Assembly: GCA_019188255.1 (NCBI GenBank)
Contig: JAETXT010000001.1
Location: 8,246,001 to 8,310,000 of the forward strand
DNA: 64,000 bases
From: Verticillium longisporum
Lineage: Eukaryota; Ascomycota; Sordariomycetes; Glomerellales; Plectosphaerellaceae
Direction of reading: 5' to 3'
Shown one piece after another: positions 44,546 to 57,747 of the stretch (its first letter is position 1; every line of letters begins with the position of its first letter). Both the position numbers and the translations under genes were made by a program. The notes below the pieces were generated by a model. The model did no database searches and was not told the DNA's origin. It saw nothing but the letters and a program-made list of their open reading frames with translations.

Positions 44546-46452
44546 ATGCCTTCCAACACAGCGTCCAGGGGCCTCGCGGCGGCGGCATGGGCCCTCACCC
44601 TCGGCCTCGGCGAGGCCCAGACCGTTAAGTCACCCACGCCGCCCATGGGCTGGAACAGCTACAACCGCTACAACTGCTTCCCCAACGAGGCCATCATCCG
44701 CCAGAACGCGCAGGGTCTCGTGGACCTCGGCTTCGCAGGCCTCGGCTACGACATTGTCACCGTCGACTGCGGGTGGCCGTCCCGCGACCGCGACGCCCAG
44801 GGCAGGCTGCAGTGGAACGAGACGCTGTTCCCGTCCGGGCCGGTCGAGCTCGGCGACTTTATTCACGGCCTTGGGCTGCAGTTTGGTCTCTACTCCGGGG
44901 CGGGGTACCTGCAGTGCGGATCATCTGATATTCCTGCGTCTCTGGGTGAGGCTTGAGCACCCCCCCTTATGTGTTCGCAACTGGATGGGTGAGCGAGAAG
45001 AGGACTGACTCGTTGCAGGCTACGAGGATATTGACGCGCAGTCGTTTGCCGAATGGGGTGGTGACTCGCTCAAGTACGCACAAGCTTCTCAGCAGAACGA
45101 GATCAATCGAATGTAAAGCATTGTTAACTGTGGTCACCTCAGGTATGACAACTGCTACGCAACCTCGCGCACCGAGATGGTCGACTGGCAGTCGGCCGAG
45201 GCGCAGAGTCCGGACCGCTTCGTCAAGATGGCCGATGCGCTCCACAAGGCCGGCCGCGACATCAAATACTTCCTTTGCCAGTGGGGAATCGGCGAAAATG
45301 TGCCCGACTGGTGAGAAGTCCTCGACCGCGAGTTTAGATTCTTGTGCTAACAGATTCCCAGGGCCGCACCACTTGGAAACACGTGGCGGATGAGCAATGA
45401 CATCTTCAACGCCTGGAGGGCTATCTGGCGCATCACCAACCAGGTCGTGCCGCATGCCAAGCACACGGGACCCGGTGCGTTTGCTGACATGGACATGCTC
45501 ATGTGAGTGAAGCAACGGGCATTTTTTTATTTGCATCCAAAGTTGAACTATGCTGACGAGAAGCAGCATCGGCCTCGGTGCGTTGTCGTATGAGGAAGAG
45601 CGCTTCCACTTTGGCTTCTGGTCCTTGATGAAGTCGCCCCTCTTCATCGGTGGCGTGATGGACCGCGCCGAGATCCCTGCCGAGTCCCTCAAGATCATGT
45701 CCAACGAGGAGGCCATCGCTATAAACCAGGACCCCCTCGCCAAGGCGGCGGAGCTCGTTATCCGCTACACGGAGGAAGAGTGGGACATTTGGGCAGGCGA
45801 GCTTTCAGGCGGACGCCAGGCCTTAGGTATTGCGAACTGGAAGAACGAGACGCAGACCGTCAATGTCGACCTGAGCCTCATCGGCGTCGCGTCGGCCAAG
45901 ACACGCGACATCTGGGCGCACGCCGACGGGGCCATCGCTGGCACGCAAGAAGTGAAGCTCGCGCCGCACGAACTCCGTCTCCTTGTCCTCAGCGACATTG
46001 AGGAGACCGCCGCTCCGAAGGAGGCGTACTACTACTCCATCGTTAACGCCACCCTCGCTGGCGGCGCGAGGCTCGTCGACTGCCAACCCGACGAGTGCGC
46101 GCCGGTGCAGAAGAAGGCAGGCAACATTGGCGGCGACGCGAGCGTCACGTTCCGCGGTGTCACCGCGCCGAGCGACGGTGCGCTGCGCGTCGGGGTTGAC
46201 TTTATCAACTACGACTACCACCACACTTTTGGCGAGTGGGAGTCCAACTCGAGGAACTTGACCGTCAGCGTCAACCAGGCAGATGGCAAGCGGTGGGCGT
46301 TCCCCCTTGCCGGTGGTGATTGGTTCGAAACGGGACGTCTGCTGATAGAGCTGGATGGGTTCGTGGCCGGAGACGAGAACGAGGTCGTCTTCACGGCTCC
46401 GACTCAGGGGCGGTTTGCCCCTGACCTGGTAGGCTTCGCGACTTATGCGTGA
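44546..46452 (+). CDS. GH27 alpha-galactosidase, secreted
   Basis: Five exons: 44546-44945, 45019-45073, 45143-45310, 45362-45502, 45567-46452, with introns of 51-73 bp. The sum of 1650 nt (549 aa) is fully in frame. A signal-like N-terminus (MPSNTASRGLAAAAWALTLG) precedes PPMGWNSYNRYNC, the family's opening motif. The nucleophile Asp lies in KYDNC, rebuilt across the exon 2-3 junction. The acid/base Asp is in RMSNDIFNAW, and DMDML and FWSLMKSPLFIG follow. A C-terminal beta domain and an extra carbohydrate-module-like region extend beyond the usual core. It would release alpha-1,6-galactose from galacto-oligosaccharides or galactomannan outside the cell. It is one of the few carbohydrate-active enzyme genes here with no lesion. 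Confidence 0.9.
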
Positions 46453-48171
46453 TCTTGAAGCACATGTGGCTAGATGTGTCCTTGATTAAATCCACCTTTG
46501 TTGCGTAAATACAATGTCTGTTGCGATGGACATTTGCTCCTGTGTCTGAATCAAAGTTTGGTTCCGAGTACCGACCAGACTCACAACCAGCAGTCATTCG
46601 CTACATCAGCCCTCGTCCAACTCCCAACACCCAGCCTTGATCCCATCTCCCAGACAGATGCACCCGCTCTGTACTGTCTCCTTTTCCGCTTCCCGATAGC
46701 TGATCACACCCATATGTTCCTTTTCCGAAGTCCCGTCAGCAAAAGCTACAGGCTTTGCTCATATTGAGGCCAGAAAGGCCCTGGCAGTGTATCACACTAT
46801 CTGCCTCACCTGAATTTGCTCTTCACGTGCAATATAGAACCAAGCCAATATGCGCCCTTCGCAGACAGATGCTACGCAGCAAATTCTCTCTCGACTCTTC
46901 GACCAATGGACGACGGAAAGAGGCGGCTGTGCAGAAGCGATGTCTACCCCTGCTTCACACCTGAAGACGCCCGGCTTACGCTTTACCCCGACTCCCTCTC
47001 CCCAGCACGCTTCTCGATCTCAGCCCCCAAAGCGGGTAAGGCGGACAACCGTGCAGTAGGGCGAGGCGCATTACTGGCCAATACCATAAGCCCTCGCCTC
47101 GCGATCTGGCGGCTTGTCGAACTACAGTGACGGGCTCTGGACGAGGCGGATTCAGCCAGATCTACCCGCCATGTGAGTGCGTGACAGGAACAGGCTCATG
47201 ATGGACACCCCGCAGTTGGAGTCGGTCGCCTGGCTGCGGGACCTTGCATGGTGCCTGGTGCATTGGCCACGGCGACGCCTCGATGGCTTTACAGCATTTC
47301 TGGAACCACAGTCCTCCCAAGAGGCGCACATGCAAAGGTACCACGTCAGAGGGAGAGAAGCGAGAGTTGCGACAGGGAAATTCTGCGGCAACATAGAATG
47401 GCGTATTCAATTCTCAGGAACGAAGACAACGACTGTGTTCGTGTCAATATTTGGTCTAAAGCTCACATACGTGTCGAAATTGGGGTCCAAGGATCGGGAA
47501 TGCAGCATGGGAACGCTTGGGCTGAACAGCCCCCAAGCAGCCACATCATTGTAAGACGGACATCGAAATAAGCTTTTGTGACCGCCTTACCGGAGGAGAT
47601 TCCGTTCTGGGCACGAATACTCCATATGTCTGGTCTAGACCTTCCTTAGACGGCCTGGTTCACGATATTCACCTGGTCAGTCAAAGTCTACCTTACCATC
47701 GATGCAAGCGCTTTCGAACTTGACCGCAAACACAGGGCACGTGCATCGTGAGAACGGGCAGACTAGAACTGATCTGACGACGTTCAACTTTCAGCTCTGA
47801 GCTATTCCACGTTTCGACAAGGGCAATATTGAAAGCCGTCAACTGTGATTTGTTCCATGCCTGCAGCAGCCCATGCCAGGCTGACTCGCCCACCCCGAGA
47901 TTAGGCCTGAGACATTTTGATCTCAACGCTCTTGCAATGCTAAGCTGACGACAAGGCAGAGTCACAGATCTCAGAGATGTCAAGACGAAGGATTACATGG
48001 TTGTGGAAGACGAATGCTCGCAAGCAAGCGTCTATAAGAAGAGATGTTCATCCACATCTTTCAACATCATCTCATCAGCCCTCATCCACTCAGACATCCC
48101 AAGCCACTCTAGATCTTACCCAACACCATACAACTTTCAACTCTCTTCTCCGTTTTCTCAACACCTTCAAA
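46453..48171. other. Intergenic region, no gene recognised
   Basis: About 1.7 kb between GH27 and the phospholipase gene. Short frames at 46755-47130 and 47177-47570 lack splice sites, domains or signal peptides. The last 140 bp is the phospholipase promoter and leader. Confidence 0.5.
48032..48038 (+). promoter_or_regulatory. TATA box of the phospholipase A2 gene
   Basis: CTATAAG lies 140 bp upstream of the phospholipase start, followed by a pyrimidine-rich leader. Spacing is normal for a fungal promoter with a roughly 105-nt 5' UTR. Confidence 0.5.
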
Positions 48172-48807
48172 ATGAAGAAAGTCTTTGCTGCCTCCGTCGC
48201 CCTTCTCGCGGCCTTTTCCTCCGCCATGCCCACCTCCTCGCCCATGGAGACCGATGCCTCCATCACCCTCTCGACTCTTGAGAGCCGCGCTGTCGTCTGC
48301 TCTGTCGCCGCTGTCGACAGACTCATCTTCAAGACCACCATTCCCGTCTTCCTCAAGGCCCGCAAGGCCAAGGACCCCAAGCGCTGCCGGTGGGACTCCG
48401 ACGGCTGCACCAGCGCCCCCGACCGCCCAGCCATGTTCAACTTCAAGCCCGCCTGCCAACGCCACGACTTTGGCTACCGCAACACCAAGGCGCAGAGGCG
48501 CTACACCAAGGCCATGAAGAAGCGCATCGACGACCAGTTCAAGAAGGACCTGTACAAGTACTGCTCCGGCTTCAAGGGCCTCTTGGCCTTCCAGGGCGTC
48601 AGGTGCCGCCGCTACGCCGACATCTACTACGTTGCCGTCCGCAAGTTTGGCCGCCGCGACCTCGAGGCTGTTGAGGACGAGAGCATCGTTAAGCGCGCCG
48701 AGACCGAGGAGGCTGAGGAAGAGTTTGAGTACTTTGACGCCAATGATGTCGATCCCGATATCGAGGGCCAGGTCATCCCCGAGCTCACTGATGATGAGGA
48801 GGAGTGA
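48172..48807 (+). CDS. Secreted fungal/prokaryotic-type phospholipase A2
   Basis: Intronless, 211 aa, signal peptide at residues 1-18 (MKKVFAASVALLAAFSSA). The catalytic core has the family pattern CRWDSDGCTSAPD, then FKPACQRHDFGYRN, where His98 and Asp99 form the active pair and Asp residues and backbone hold calcium. The further cysteines (YKYCSGF, VRCRRY) should give the usual two disulfides. After a dibasic KR (residues 174-175) comes a strongly acidic tail of about 35 residues (TEEAEEEFEYFDAND and onward), probably removed by a Kex2-type protease or acting as an inhibitory propeptide. It hydrolyses the sn-2 ester of phospholipids outside the cell. The frame is intact. Confidence 0.88.
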   Translation: MKKVFAASVALLAAFSSAMPTSSPMETDASITLSTLESRAVVCSVAAVDRLIFKTTIPVFLKARKAKDPKRCRWDSDGCTSAPDRPAMFNFKPACQRHDFGYRNTKAQRRYTKAMKKRIDDQFKKDLYKYCSGFKGLLAFQGVRCRRYADIYYVAVRKFGRRDLEAVEDESIVKRAETEEAEEEFEYFDANDVDPDIEGQVIPELTDDEEE

Positions 48808-50604
48808 GGCGCTGGCTGACAGTCTTACGCTCACAATGATTTCGACAGAGCGGCAAAAATGGGGTTGTGCCCTCGTGACTGACTTTTCTTTCATTCTTTT
48901 CTTCTCTTCTCTTTCTCTGGGGTGAGAGAGTTTGCTGCTGTTTTTGCTTTGTCTCCTTCATTCTCTTGGTATCTTAGTCAATTGCAACTGTTTCGGCCGA
49001 ACACCTGACCCCGTGACATCCGACGATATGTGAAGAACTTTAATTCGGAGTACTTCAGCTATCTCCTTCATGATCACAAGTCCTGGCTTATTATCGCGAT
49101 CTCTGTCTAGCATCCCATGCCGCTCACCTCAAGAACTTGCAGGGTTATCAATGATCCTTATATGCCTGGTGCAGGTGTAGTGCGCTGCAGTCAGTGAACA
49201 ATATTGACGAATGGTGAACTCGTCGGGATGGTTGGTAGTGCGCCAAGAAAACAGACGACGCTGTCGACGACTAAAGACAACCTTGTTAGGTTGTCTTGGC
49301 TTTTGCGGCTCTTCTCTGAAGAACACGACGCGGTCTTTGCGTTACCCCTGCCTTTTAGATAGAGATAGATCGCTAGCCACTTAGGTCCGGGGCGCCCGAA
49401 GAAGCCATGTATTTTGGGCAACATCCTACTCAGACGCTAGCTCGACGATTCTTCCACTCGAAGAGGTATAGTCGCGCTTTCATCGGCATCTTTTACAGAT
49501 TATTCGATTCGTTCTGCCGAGCGCATGAAGGTCTCATTACCTATAATGCTGAGTGCTTGCCTGAAGTCAGTTAGCGTGACGGTCTTGAGTTTGGAGACCC
49601 TGCATTCTCATGTTTCAAGTAGGAAGTCGCTCGGGCTTACCCGATCCTAGATGGCGTCAGCTGATGTTGGCTATGCCATCTGAAAGAGTCAGTCAGCTCT
49701 CCTTTTTCGTCTGATCGTCACACAATGTGGGGCGAAGAGGGCATGCAAGACGAACTGCGGCGATCGCATCACTTGAGGGCGTGAACCGGTTTCGATGTCG
49801 CAGTTCAGCTCTAAAGCTGATATACAGAGCAAAAATGAGGAAAGCTCGTGAATATATGGAAAGCTCTTGATCGAAGTGTACGTCTTGCTGCTGCTGTTTC
49901 TGGCATGACTATATGGAGGCTGAAACTAGACAGCTCACTCATGTTAGCGGCCCGCCCCATTCGCGGCCTGTCGAAGCTGTAATGTGTCCATATTCGATAG
50001 AATGCACGGATGCAACTACCCCAACACAATCTTTATGCCCGTTCAGCATCTGTGTGTGAACCCTGTATCCAGAGATCCCATGTTCTGTGGTGGTCGCCAA
50101 GACGGCCGGATGTGCTATGGGGAACTTGTAGATCTTATGCATCATGCTATAGCTCTACTTGATCAGCCCGCTGACTTCAAATGTCCTTCCAAGAGTAGGA
50201 AAACAGAAACCTTCGGGCCGCACAGCTCTTGGCACCTACGGGCGGGTGCCCTGATCGGCGACGGCCATTCCGTAGGTTGACAGTCGATGAACCTCCATAC
50301 AGGGATTCAACAATGGATCCTCCCGCGACGAATGCACGCCAAGTCATTGCTGTGGCCTGTCATGGCTAGAGAACATGAATCGCTTGAAGCGCTCTCACAG
50401 CCTGACCTCGCAGTTGCGAAGCATTTAAACAACAGACGATGCCGCTCATTCTTGTCTCCTTGACACGTACTCTCAACCTCACATCATTCTTTCACAGCAG
50501 TCCTTCCTTTCTACACTACACTCTTGTGCCAAAGCTCTTGAATTTCGCTCACGACCTACTTCAATCATTCAACACTCAAACAGCCAACATAGTCCAACAG
50601 CAAG
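48808..50604. other. Intergenic region, no gene recognised
   Basis: About 1.8 kb. Only short unsupported frames. The right end is the promoter and long leader of the small secreted protein gene. Confidence 0.5.
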
Positions 50605-51296
50605 ATGCGTTCCGCTGCCTACATCATCGCTCTCCTTGGCTCCTCGGTTGTCAATGGCGCTGCTGTGCCGTCTCCGGACCAGGCGCCCAACCTTACCACC
50701 GCCACCCTTAGTGACCGCCAAGCCGATGGCTCTCGTGCTGTCATTGAGCGAAGCATTACCAAGCGCGAGCCTGTCACCGTCCTTATCCTCACAACGGTAG
50801 GCACCGCTGCCATCACTGCCGTGGTTACAGAGGCTGTCACGGCAGCGGCTGCTTTTATCGGCGATGTAATCAGCTTCGACAAGGGACGCGAGGCCTTCAC
50901 GCAGCAGACAACTGATGCTATGATGAACAAAAACCCCGACCCGTCTCGTTTCGTTGCTGCCGCGTGCTACAATAAGGGCTACTCGGTTGCCAACCCCGAG
51001 AACATCGACGGCTTGAACAGCGTTGAGTTCAGCTCCGGCATCCTCCACACTGAGTGAGTTGTGTCTTTTTTTAGTCTCATTAGAATACACAAACTGACAT
51101 GACTCCTAGCTATGACTGCATGTACCTTGCGGCACCCAACCAGTTCTACACTCACGGCGATGGCGGTTTCATCAACGTAAGTAGACCCATCCGTATAATC
51201 GACCATGGGTGGATGCTGATTAGCTCTTAGCTTTCATACACCTACACAGACAGGTGTTCCTTTGACGAGGCTACTGGTGACCTCACTTGCAACTAA
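50605..51296 (+). CDS. Small secreted protein (DUF7888-like), unknown function
   Basis: Exons: 50605-51053, 51110-51176, 51231-51296; introns 56 and 54 bp; 193 aa, all in frame. Signal peptide at residues 1-18 (MRSAAYIIALLGSSVVNG). A probable propeptide ends at KR (about residue 54). A hydrophobic Ala/Val/Thr-rich helix (TVGTAAITAVVTEAVTAAAA) follows. The mature C-terminal domain has AACYNKGYS, a DYDCMYL pair, FYTHGDGGFIN, and the closing DRCSFDEATGDLTCN. The pattern fits a fungal secreted family that I recall as DUF7888; the name is from memory. Four cysteines suggest two disulfides. An effector-like or competitor-directed role is possible but not shown. Confidence 0.8.
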
Positions 51297-53487
51297 GGCC
51301 AATTCAAGCATCGAAATGAACGACGAGGGAAGCGTGGTTTCCGAAGGAACTTGAAAGACGTGCATCGAAGAAGGTCCTGTTGGCTGAGCTTTTCCGAGCA
51401 CTGTTGAAATGAGTCTGGATCACTAGTGTACTAGCCGGGACACGAAGCAGCACACGATTTGGAAATGCCAGCAGAGCTCAATATTCGTTTCTAGACTCAA
51501 TAGACTAAATTAAATTCACCTCGAACAGAATGTCTTTCGGGATATGGAAGAAAACAACCTTTCTGCTACGAGACATGCTTTGCCAATGACCCAGAAGCCT
51601 CATCGCTAGAAGTGCTCGAGCGAAGCCCGCAGTCTTGTACCATGATTGCATTCAGTCTTCCATCAAGAATGAAAGATCAACAACACTTCAGAATCTGACA
51701 AGTTAGTGATGAAATCGTTGCATAGTGTCTTGTACCGAACTTGATCTTTGATAATTGCCAAGTGATCTATTCATGAAGATGCGACATGCAAATTCCATAC
51801 GCGTAGCACTTTTACCTAAAAGATTATTCAACATAAGATATCGAAGTATTCTCAAGCTCACGACAATGCAGCAGACGCGCAGGATTTTTTTTAAGTTAGC
51901 CTCTAGCAGTATTTGGCCTGAGATCACACAACGACTCAACCCGAGTCAAATGCCCAGTTCTTTCAGTTAACATGCGAGGTACCTGGATTCGGCCATGACA
52001 CTGATGGCTAAGATTTCTCTCTTTGAAAGGTAGATGGCATTGCCATGTGCTAGTTTACCGATCCAGAACAATGAGATGTGCAACATACGTTCAAGGTCAT
52101 GTTAGATCATGACGGCAATCTTAACCTCAGTATATCGTCGCCAGGTGCGCTGGCCATTGATAGTGCAAGAAGCGACAGACTCCTTCTATCCGTGTGGCTG
52201 TTGACATAGACTGTGTGCTTACACTCAATCACACCACGACGACTAGTAGGAGCGGTCTTGCAGTTCTCGAACGGTTTATCAAGGTAACAAGACATGACAG
52301 CTGCACCTTCAGCTATGAGAGACACACCGTCCGCCACAAGCTCGAGATTCTCAAATCAATTCACCTGTTTATGCTGTACAAAGTGTAACCTCACCCTTGG
52401 GCGCTTCAGCAGACTTTCGCTTGCTTTTTGGCGATTCTGTTGTAGCCAGGGCGTGGTCAAAGCATCTGACTTGTCTTTGTAAAACCGCTCAACGGTATGC
52501 TTCCTCTTTTTCTCATGGACTGCCAATGAATGTTCAGCCAAGTACCTTGAGCTGTGGCCAGCCGCTAGCCATTGATTGCACCATGTAGCCCATGTGCTAA
52601 CGACATCTGAGAGACGCAATGCGAATGCTCCCAGCGTAGGTGTGCAGATAGGGAAAGTCTCATGACTTCTGTGGGCCATTTGACAACGAGGGAAGGTGTC
52701 TATCACATCTGTCCACTCTGAGTTGAAGTGCCCCAGTTATCGCCATGCAAGATAATCTTGACCTGTAAGAGTCGAAGGCGCATTCCCTCTTTTGAAACAG
52801 AGGGACCTGCCTGAAGCGTTGCTTTCAATGCAGACTGAGAAGTAACACCCAAAGGCACATGATCGCAGCACTCACACGCGTCATTCTACCACACATCCTA
52901 AACACCATGATGACCAACACTTTTGCGACGCCGAAGTGATGCTGACAGAGGCCATAGATGCGTATGAGTGAGGGCCTAGGCCCTCGGTCGCATAAACGGC
53001 AGCCAGGGCCAGGGAGGCCTCGCCTTGCGTCGACTCGCAGAGAGATCCACAGGTTTGTCGGTCTCGATCAGAAGAAACGCCCTCTCCAGCGCCTTTGCCA
53101 GCACCCCGCATTCCGAGAGAAGACTTGCAGAATGAATCGCAGGCTTCTCGGTCGAATGCTCGGTACACTGCTCAGGCAGAACGACGAGTTCGTGTTCTGC
53201 GGATTACCGAGGTGCCGAACTCGGCAGTATTATGAGAAAATCGGCCGGTCCGAATGATCGTAACAAAGCCTCTGCCGGTGTTTTGATGCATGATTTTGAG
53301 TTGAGCGTGGCTCCCCCGCAGGAAGCCACAGAAAGAAGCACCCAGGGCTGACCCTGTCATGAAAGGTTGGTAGCTGAAGAAAAATCGCCAAGAACGGGAA
53401 CGTGCAGAGGAGTATTCTATTCATCGGGCTTATGCCCCCACTACAGCTAACCTCAAGTCACTTCACTACTCGTCATCCTCGTCCTCA
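51297..53487. other. Long intergenic region, no gene recognised
   Basis: About 2.2 kb, moderately AT-rich around 51700-52000. It includes an AGGTACCT core near 51978. No gene or RNA supported. Confidence 0.5.
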
Positions 53488-55085
<1,598 letters not shown>

Positions 55086-55481
55086 GATGTTGATAGTGTG
55101 CCGGACACAATGGTATGACTGACTTGTTACCAGGCAGTATTTTTGATGGCCGGGGAGGTTCCCTGCTTAAAAGGGCTGTTGATATGTGGGAAGGTGACAG
55201 CAAAGTGATACATGTAGATAGGTAGAGCACCGCACCAACGCACATGCAATGTAATGCAATGCAAGGCGAGACGAGGCGGGGCACACGCCTAAAGAGTTAA
55301 CAAGCTCTTAGTCATTTTGAAACCATCGTCTCAAGGCACACAGGCCAGTACATGTCAGGTTTCGAGGCGTGGGGAAATCCGCCACCAGACGATGCAAGTT
55401 GAGATGATGGTGCTGTACAAGCACTCGAGTCTCCCCACTCTTCAGAGGTAACAGTGAGCAACCATGTGCATGCTCGGGATG
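55086..55481. other. Promoter side of the enoyl-CoA hydratase gene
   Basis: About 400 bp between the hydratase start and the MITE-like element. Includes a short repeat of ATGCAATGTAATGCAATGCAA around 55243-55263. No gene. Confidence 0.45.
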
Positions 55482-55856
55482 CAGCTCACAGGGATGAGTC
55501 TCAAGTTCATCCCCCCCAATTCGGAGAAACCTCGGGGGGGGAATAGCATGCATAATTCAAGGTACACGGGCCCTATATATTAAGCATAGTACGACCTAGA
55601 AAAGGTAGTTTAAGCGAATATAAGGGCAATATATCCTAAGTATAACGTTATACTAAGTATATACCTAAAATATAATTAAAATCTATTTAAAATCTATTAT
55701 TTCTTTAATATATACTTATTAACTCTAAAGCCTAGGCACAGTATATACTTATACTTATACTATGGAGTTATGAAATTGTTCTAAGATTATGCCAACTACC
55801 CCCCGAGGTTTTTCCGGATTAGGGGGGGTGAACTTGAGTCTCACCCCTGTGAGCTG
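55482..55856. mobile_element. MITE-like element with about 60-bp terminal inverted repeats
   Basis: The left end (55482-55541) and the right end (55799-55856, reversed) match over nearly 60 bases with fewer than ten differences. Both begin CAGCTCACAGGG and share CTCAAGTTCA and AACCTCGGGGGG. The core (about 55545-55798) is almost pure A/T with TATA and TTAAAA words and no coding potential. Length 375 bp. No clear target-site duplication is visible (flanks ..GGATG and TAACC..). The structure fits a non-autonomous DNA transposon whose core was mutated to A/T, probably by RIP. Confidence 0.75.
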
Positions 55857-56229
55857 TAACCTCCTCCAACCCAGCATAGCCTCTCTTGAGGGTTGCAAGA
55901 GCCGACACATTCCTGACTGCAATTAAGTGCAGGCCACGGGCCATCTTCGAACCCCACACATCCCAGGGATGAAACGGTCAGGATGGGACAATTGGATTTG
56001 ATTGCCGCCTCGCCAGTAAGGGCGTTAATTTTGCCGCGCGCTTCAGGGCCTTTTACTTTTCACCCCTTCAGTTGAACCATGCCACCCTGGTCTTGCTCAG
56101 CATATTAAACACATGGAACTGATAGCAGCGGCTACCGTTGGAGGCACGTTGGGATTTACAACTGAATAGCATCACTGTACCTAATACCCATTTTCTTTTC
56201 ACTGGCTGGCCGCAACCAACGTCAAAAAG

Positions 56230-56237
56230 CTATATAA
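56230..56237 (+). promoter_or_regulatory. TATA box before the 56.3-kb gene relic
   Basis: CTATATAA lies about 120 bp upstream of the ATG at 56354, at a normal distance for a fungal promoter. It supports a real transcription unit here in the past. Confidence 0.5.
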
Positions 56238-56353
56238 ACCCCAGCCTGGCAGCTAGCCGTTTGAAGTTACTATCCACCACAGACTCCGTTCTCATCTTCT
56301 CTGCACAGCCCGAGAAACCGGGTCTCTTCTCAGATAATCTCAACTTTAGCGCC

Positions 56354-57160
56354 ATGTCTAGTCAGGGACACGTCAACACGACCGACTACGATGGTACACC
56401 ACTTTTGTTATTTCTCTTCTTGACAAACGGGAAGATGTGGACGAAATGCGGGCAGACCTGGACAATCAGGTAGAGGTTCTTCGGGCCTTTGCCACGGCAT
56501 GGAATAGAGGAGTCAAGGTGTTACCAGTTCATCGTTCTTGCTACCCCACGTCGACTAATAAAAAGACAGGATGGAAACAGTAGAAATCCGCTCTTTGAGT
56601 CCCAGCCATGCAATGTCTTGGTGATGATGTAAGAAACTACAGCCTGGCGACTTCACTATATGCCTGATCGCATGAGAAGCTAACATTATATAGTAAGCAA
56701 CAACACCTGTCTAGCATATCGCCTAATGAAAGAGTCCACATGACGGTTAAACCAGCCTCGTCTGCTTTGTGGGCATCCGAGCCGCCTTTGGCGAGAGGAC
56801 TCGCATATATGTACTCAACAAACGACATTACGGCCAATGGATTCGAGTCGTATCTCATTCAATCAACCTCCAAGACTAAGTACGGATCAGCCACGATGAA
56901 GACAGCTATCGACAATGCCATGGCCAAACCGTAGACGCAGAAGAGTGGCGGTAGTAGCAGCAAGAGCCATGGCAGCGGTAGCAAGAGCCATGGTGGCAGC
57001 AGCAAGAGCCATAGTAGCAGTAGCGAGAATTAAGGCACCGGTAAACCCGAATAGCAACCGTCAGGGTACTTCGATAATGGAGTGCTATATTACTATTCTA
57101 AGTCTCAGTAGAAGTACTACTATATTAGCTCGGACGGGAAAAGATAGCTATATTAGTTAA
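56354..57160 (+). pseudogene. Multi-exon gene relic with RIP-like stops
   Basis: ATG 56354 opens a frame spliced from 56354-56393, 56456-56517 and 56570-56632; introns 62 and 52 bp with GACTAATA and TTGACA branch-like sites. The peptide starts MSSQGHVNTTDYD and continues with QVEVLRAFATAWN and NPLFESQPCNVLVMM, then stops at 56630. One added base would continue into NYSLATSL. Farther on, the words NNTCLAYRLMKES and a Ser/Lys/His repeat (SSKSHGSGSKSHGGSSKSH, DNA 56940-57030) are still legible. After it, four successive stops (TAA/TAG) sit where Gln codons would fit (EN-stop-GTGKPE-stop-QPSGYFDN). CAA/CAG to TAA/TAG is the expected RIP outcome. Family unknown. Confidence 0.5.
56938..57026. repeat. 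Tandem repeat, AGCAAGAGCCAT unit
   Basis: Four copies of a 21-24 bp unit containing AGCAAGAGCCAT and AGCAGTAGC variants. It encodes Ser-Lys-Ser-His repeats in the frame of the 56.3-kb gene relic. Confidence 0.7.
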
Positions 57161-57747
57161 GCCTAGCTTTCGGGTAATAGGCCTATATTAGTTAGTATTA
57201 TTATCTAGAGACGAATCTTCAATCTTTTTCGTTTTTTTTTTATACCCGCGAGAACTATTCATTCTACTTATTCTAGGTTTAGTACTATTATTAATTAGGC
57301 CTTTGCCGCTCAGTTTGTTAGCTATAGTCTTTCATTAAATGAACAATTAACGGGCTTTCTTGTACTCTTTCGATATCCCGTCTCGAGGTTCAGATTGCCA
57401 GCGCTGCCCGGATCAAATCCTCACATCCAGTGATGCAATCAGGTTCGTCGATGACTACACATCATGGGTAGTGGGACCATCGGCACAATTGAACCGGGAA
57501 GGGATCCAGGTCATCATAGGCAGGACCCTGGCATGAGCAAAGCGAAGTGGCGCAACGTTTGAAGCCGAGAAATCGCCGTCGTCCGCTTCTCACGGATGAC
57601 GGAATGCATCGACAATACCCCCTTCACGACAAACAGGCCATCCAGATGCCATCATGGACTAGTAACTGCGGTATAGGAAGCATATTGACTGTAATGGTAC
57701 TTATGAGGCTTCGGGGCCTACCACCATCGACCGCGGGGCCAAACTAT
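57161..57747. other. A/T-rich decayed DNA followed by unassigned sequence
   Basis: The first 180 bp is rich in CTATATTAG and TAGTATTATTA words and a T-run at 57231-57240, typical of RIP-mutated sequence. The remainder up to the LTR shows no gene. Confidence 0.45.

Noticed and set aside
48109..48894. 261-codon minus-strand frame opposite the phospholipase A2
   Set aside because: Leu/Val/Gly low-complexity antisense of a C-ending-codon gene; the plus strand has signal peptide and catalytic HD pair.
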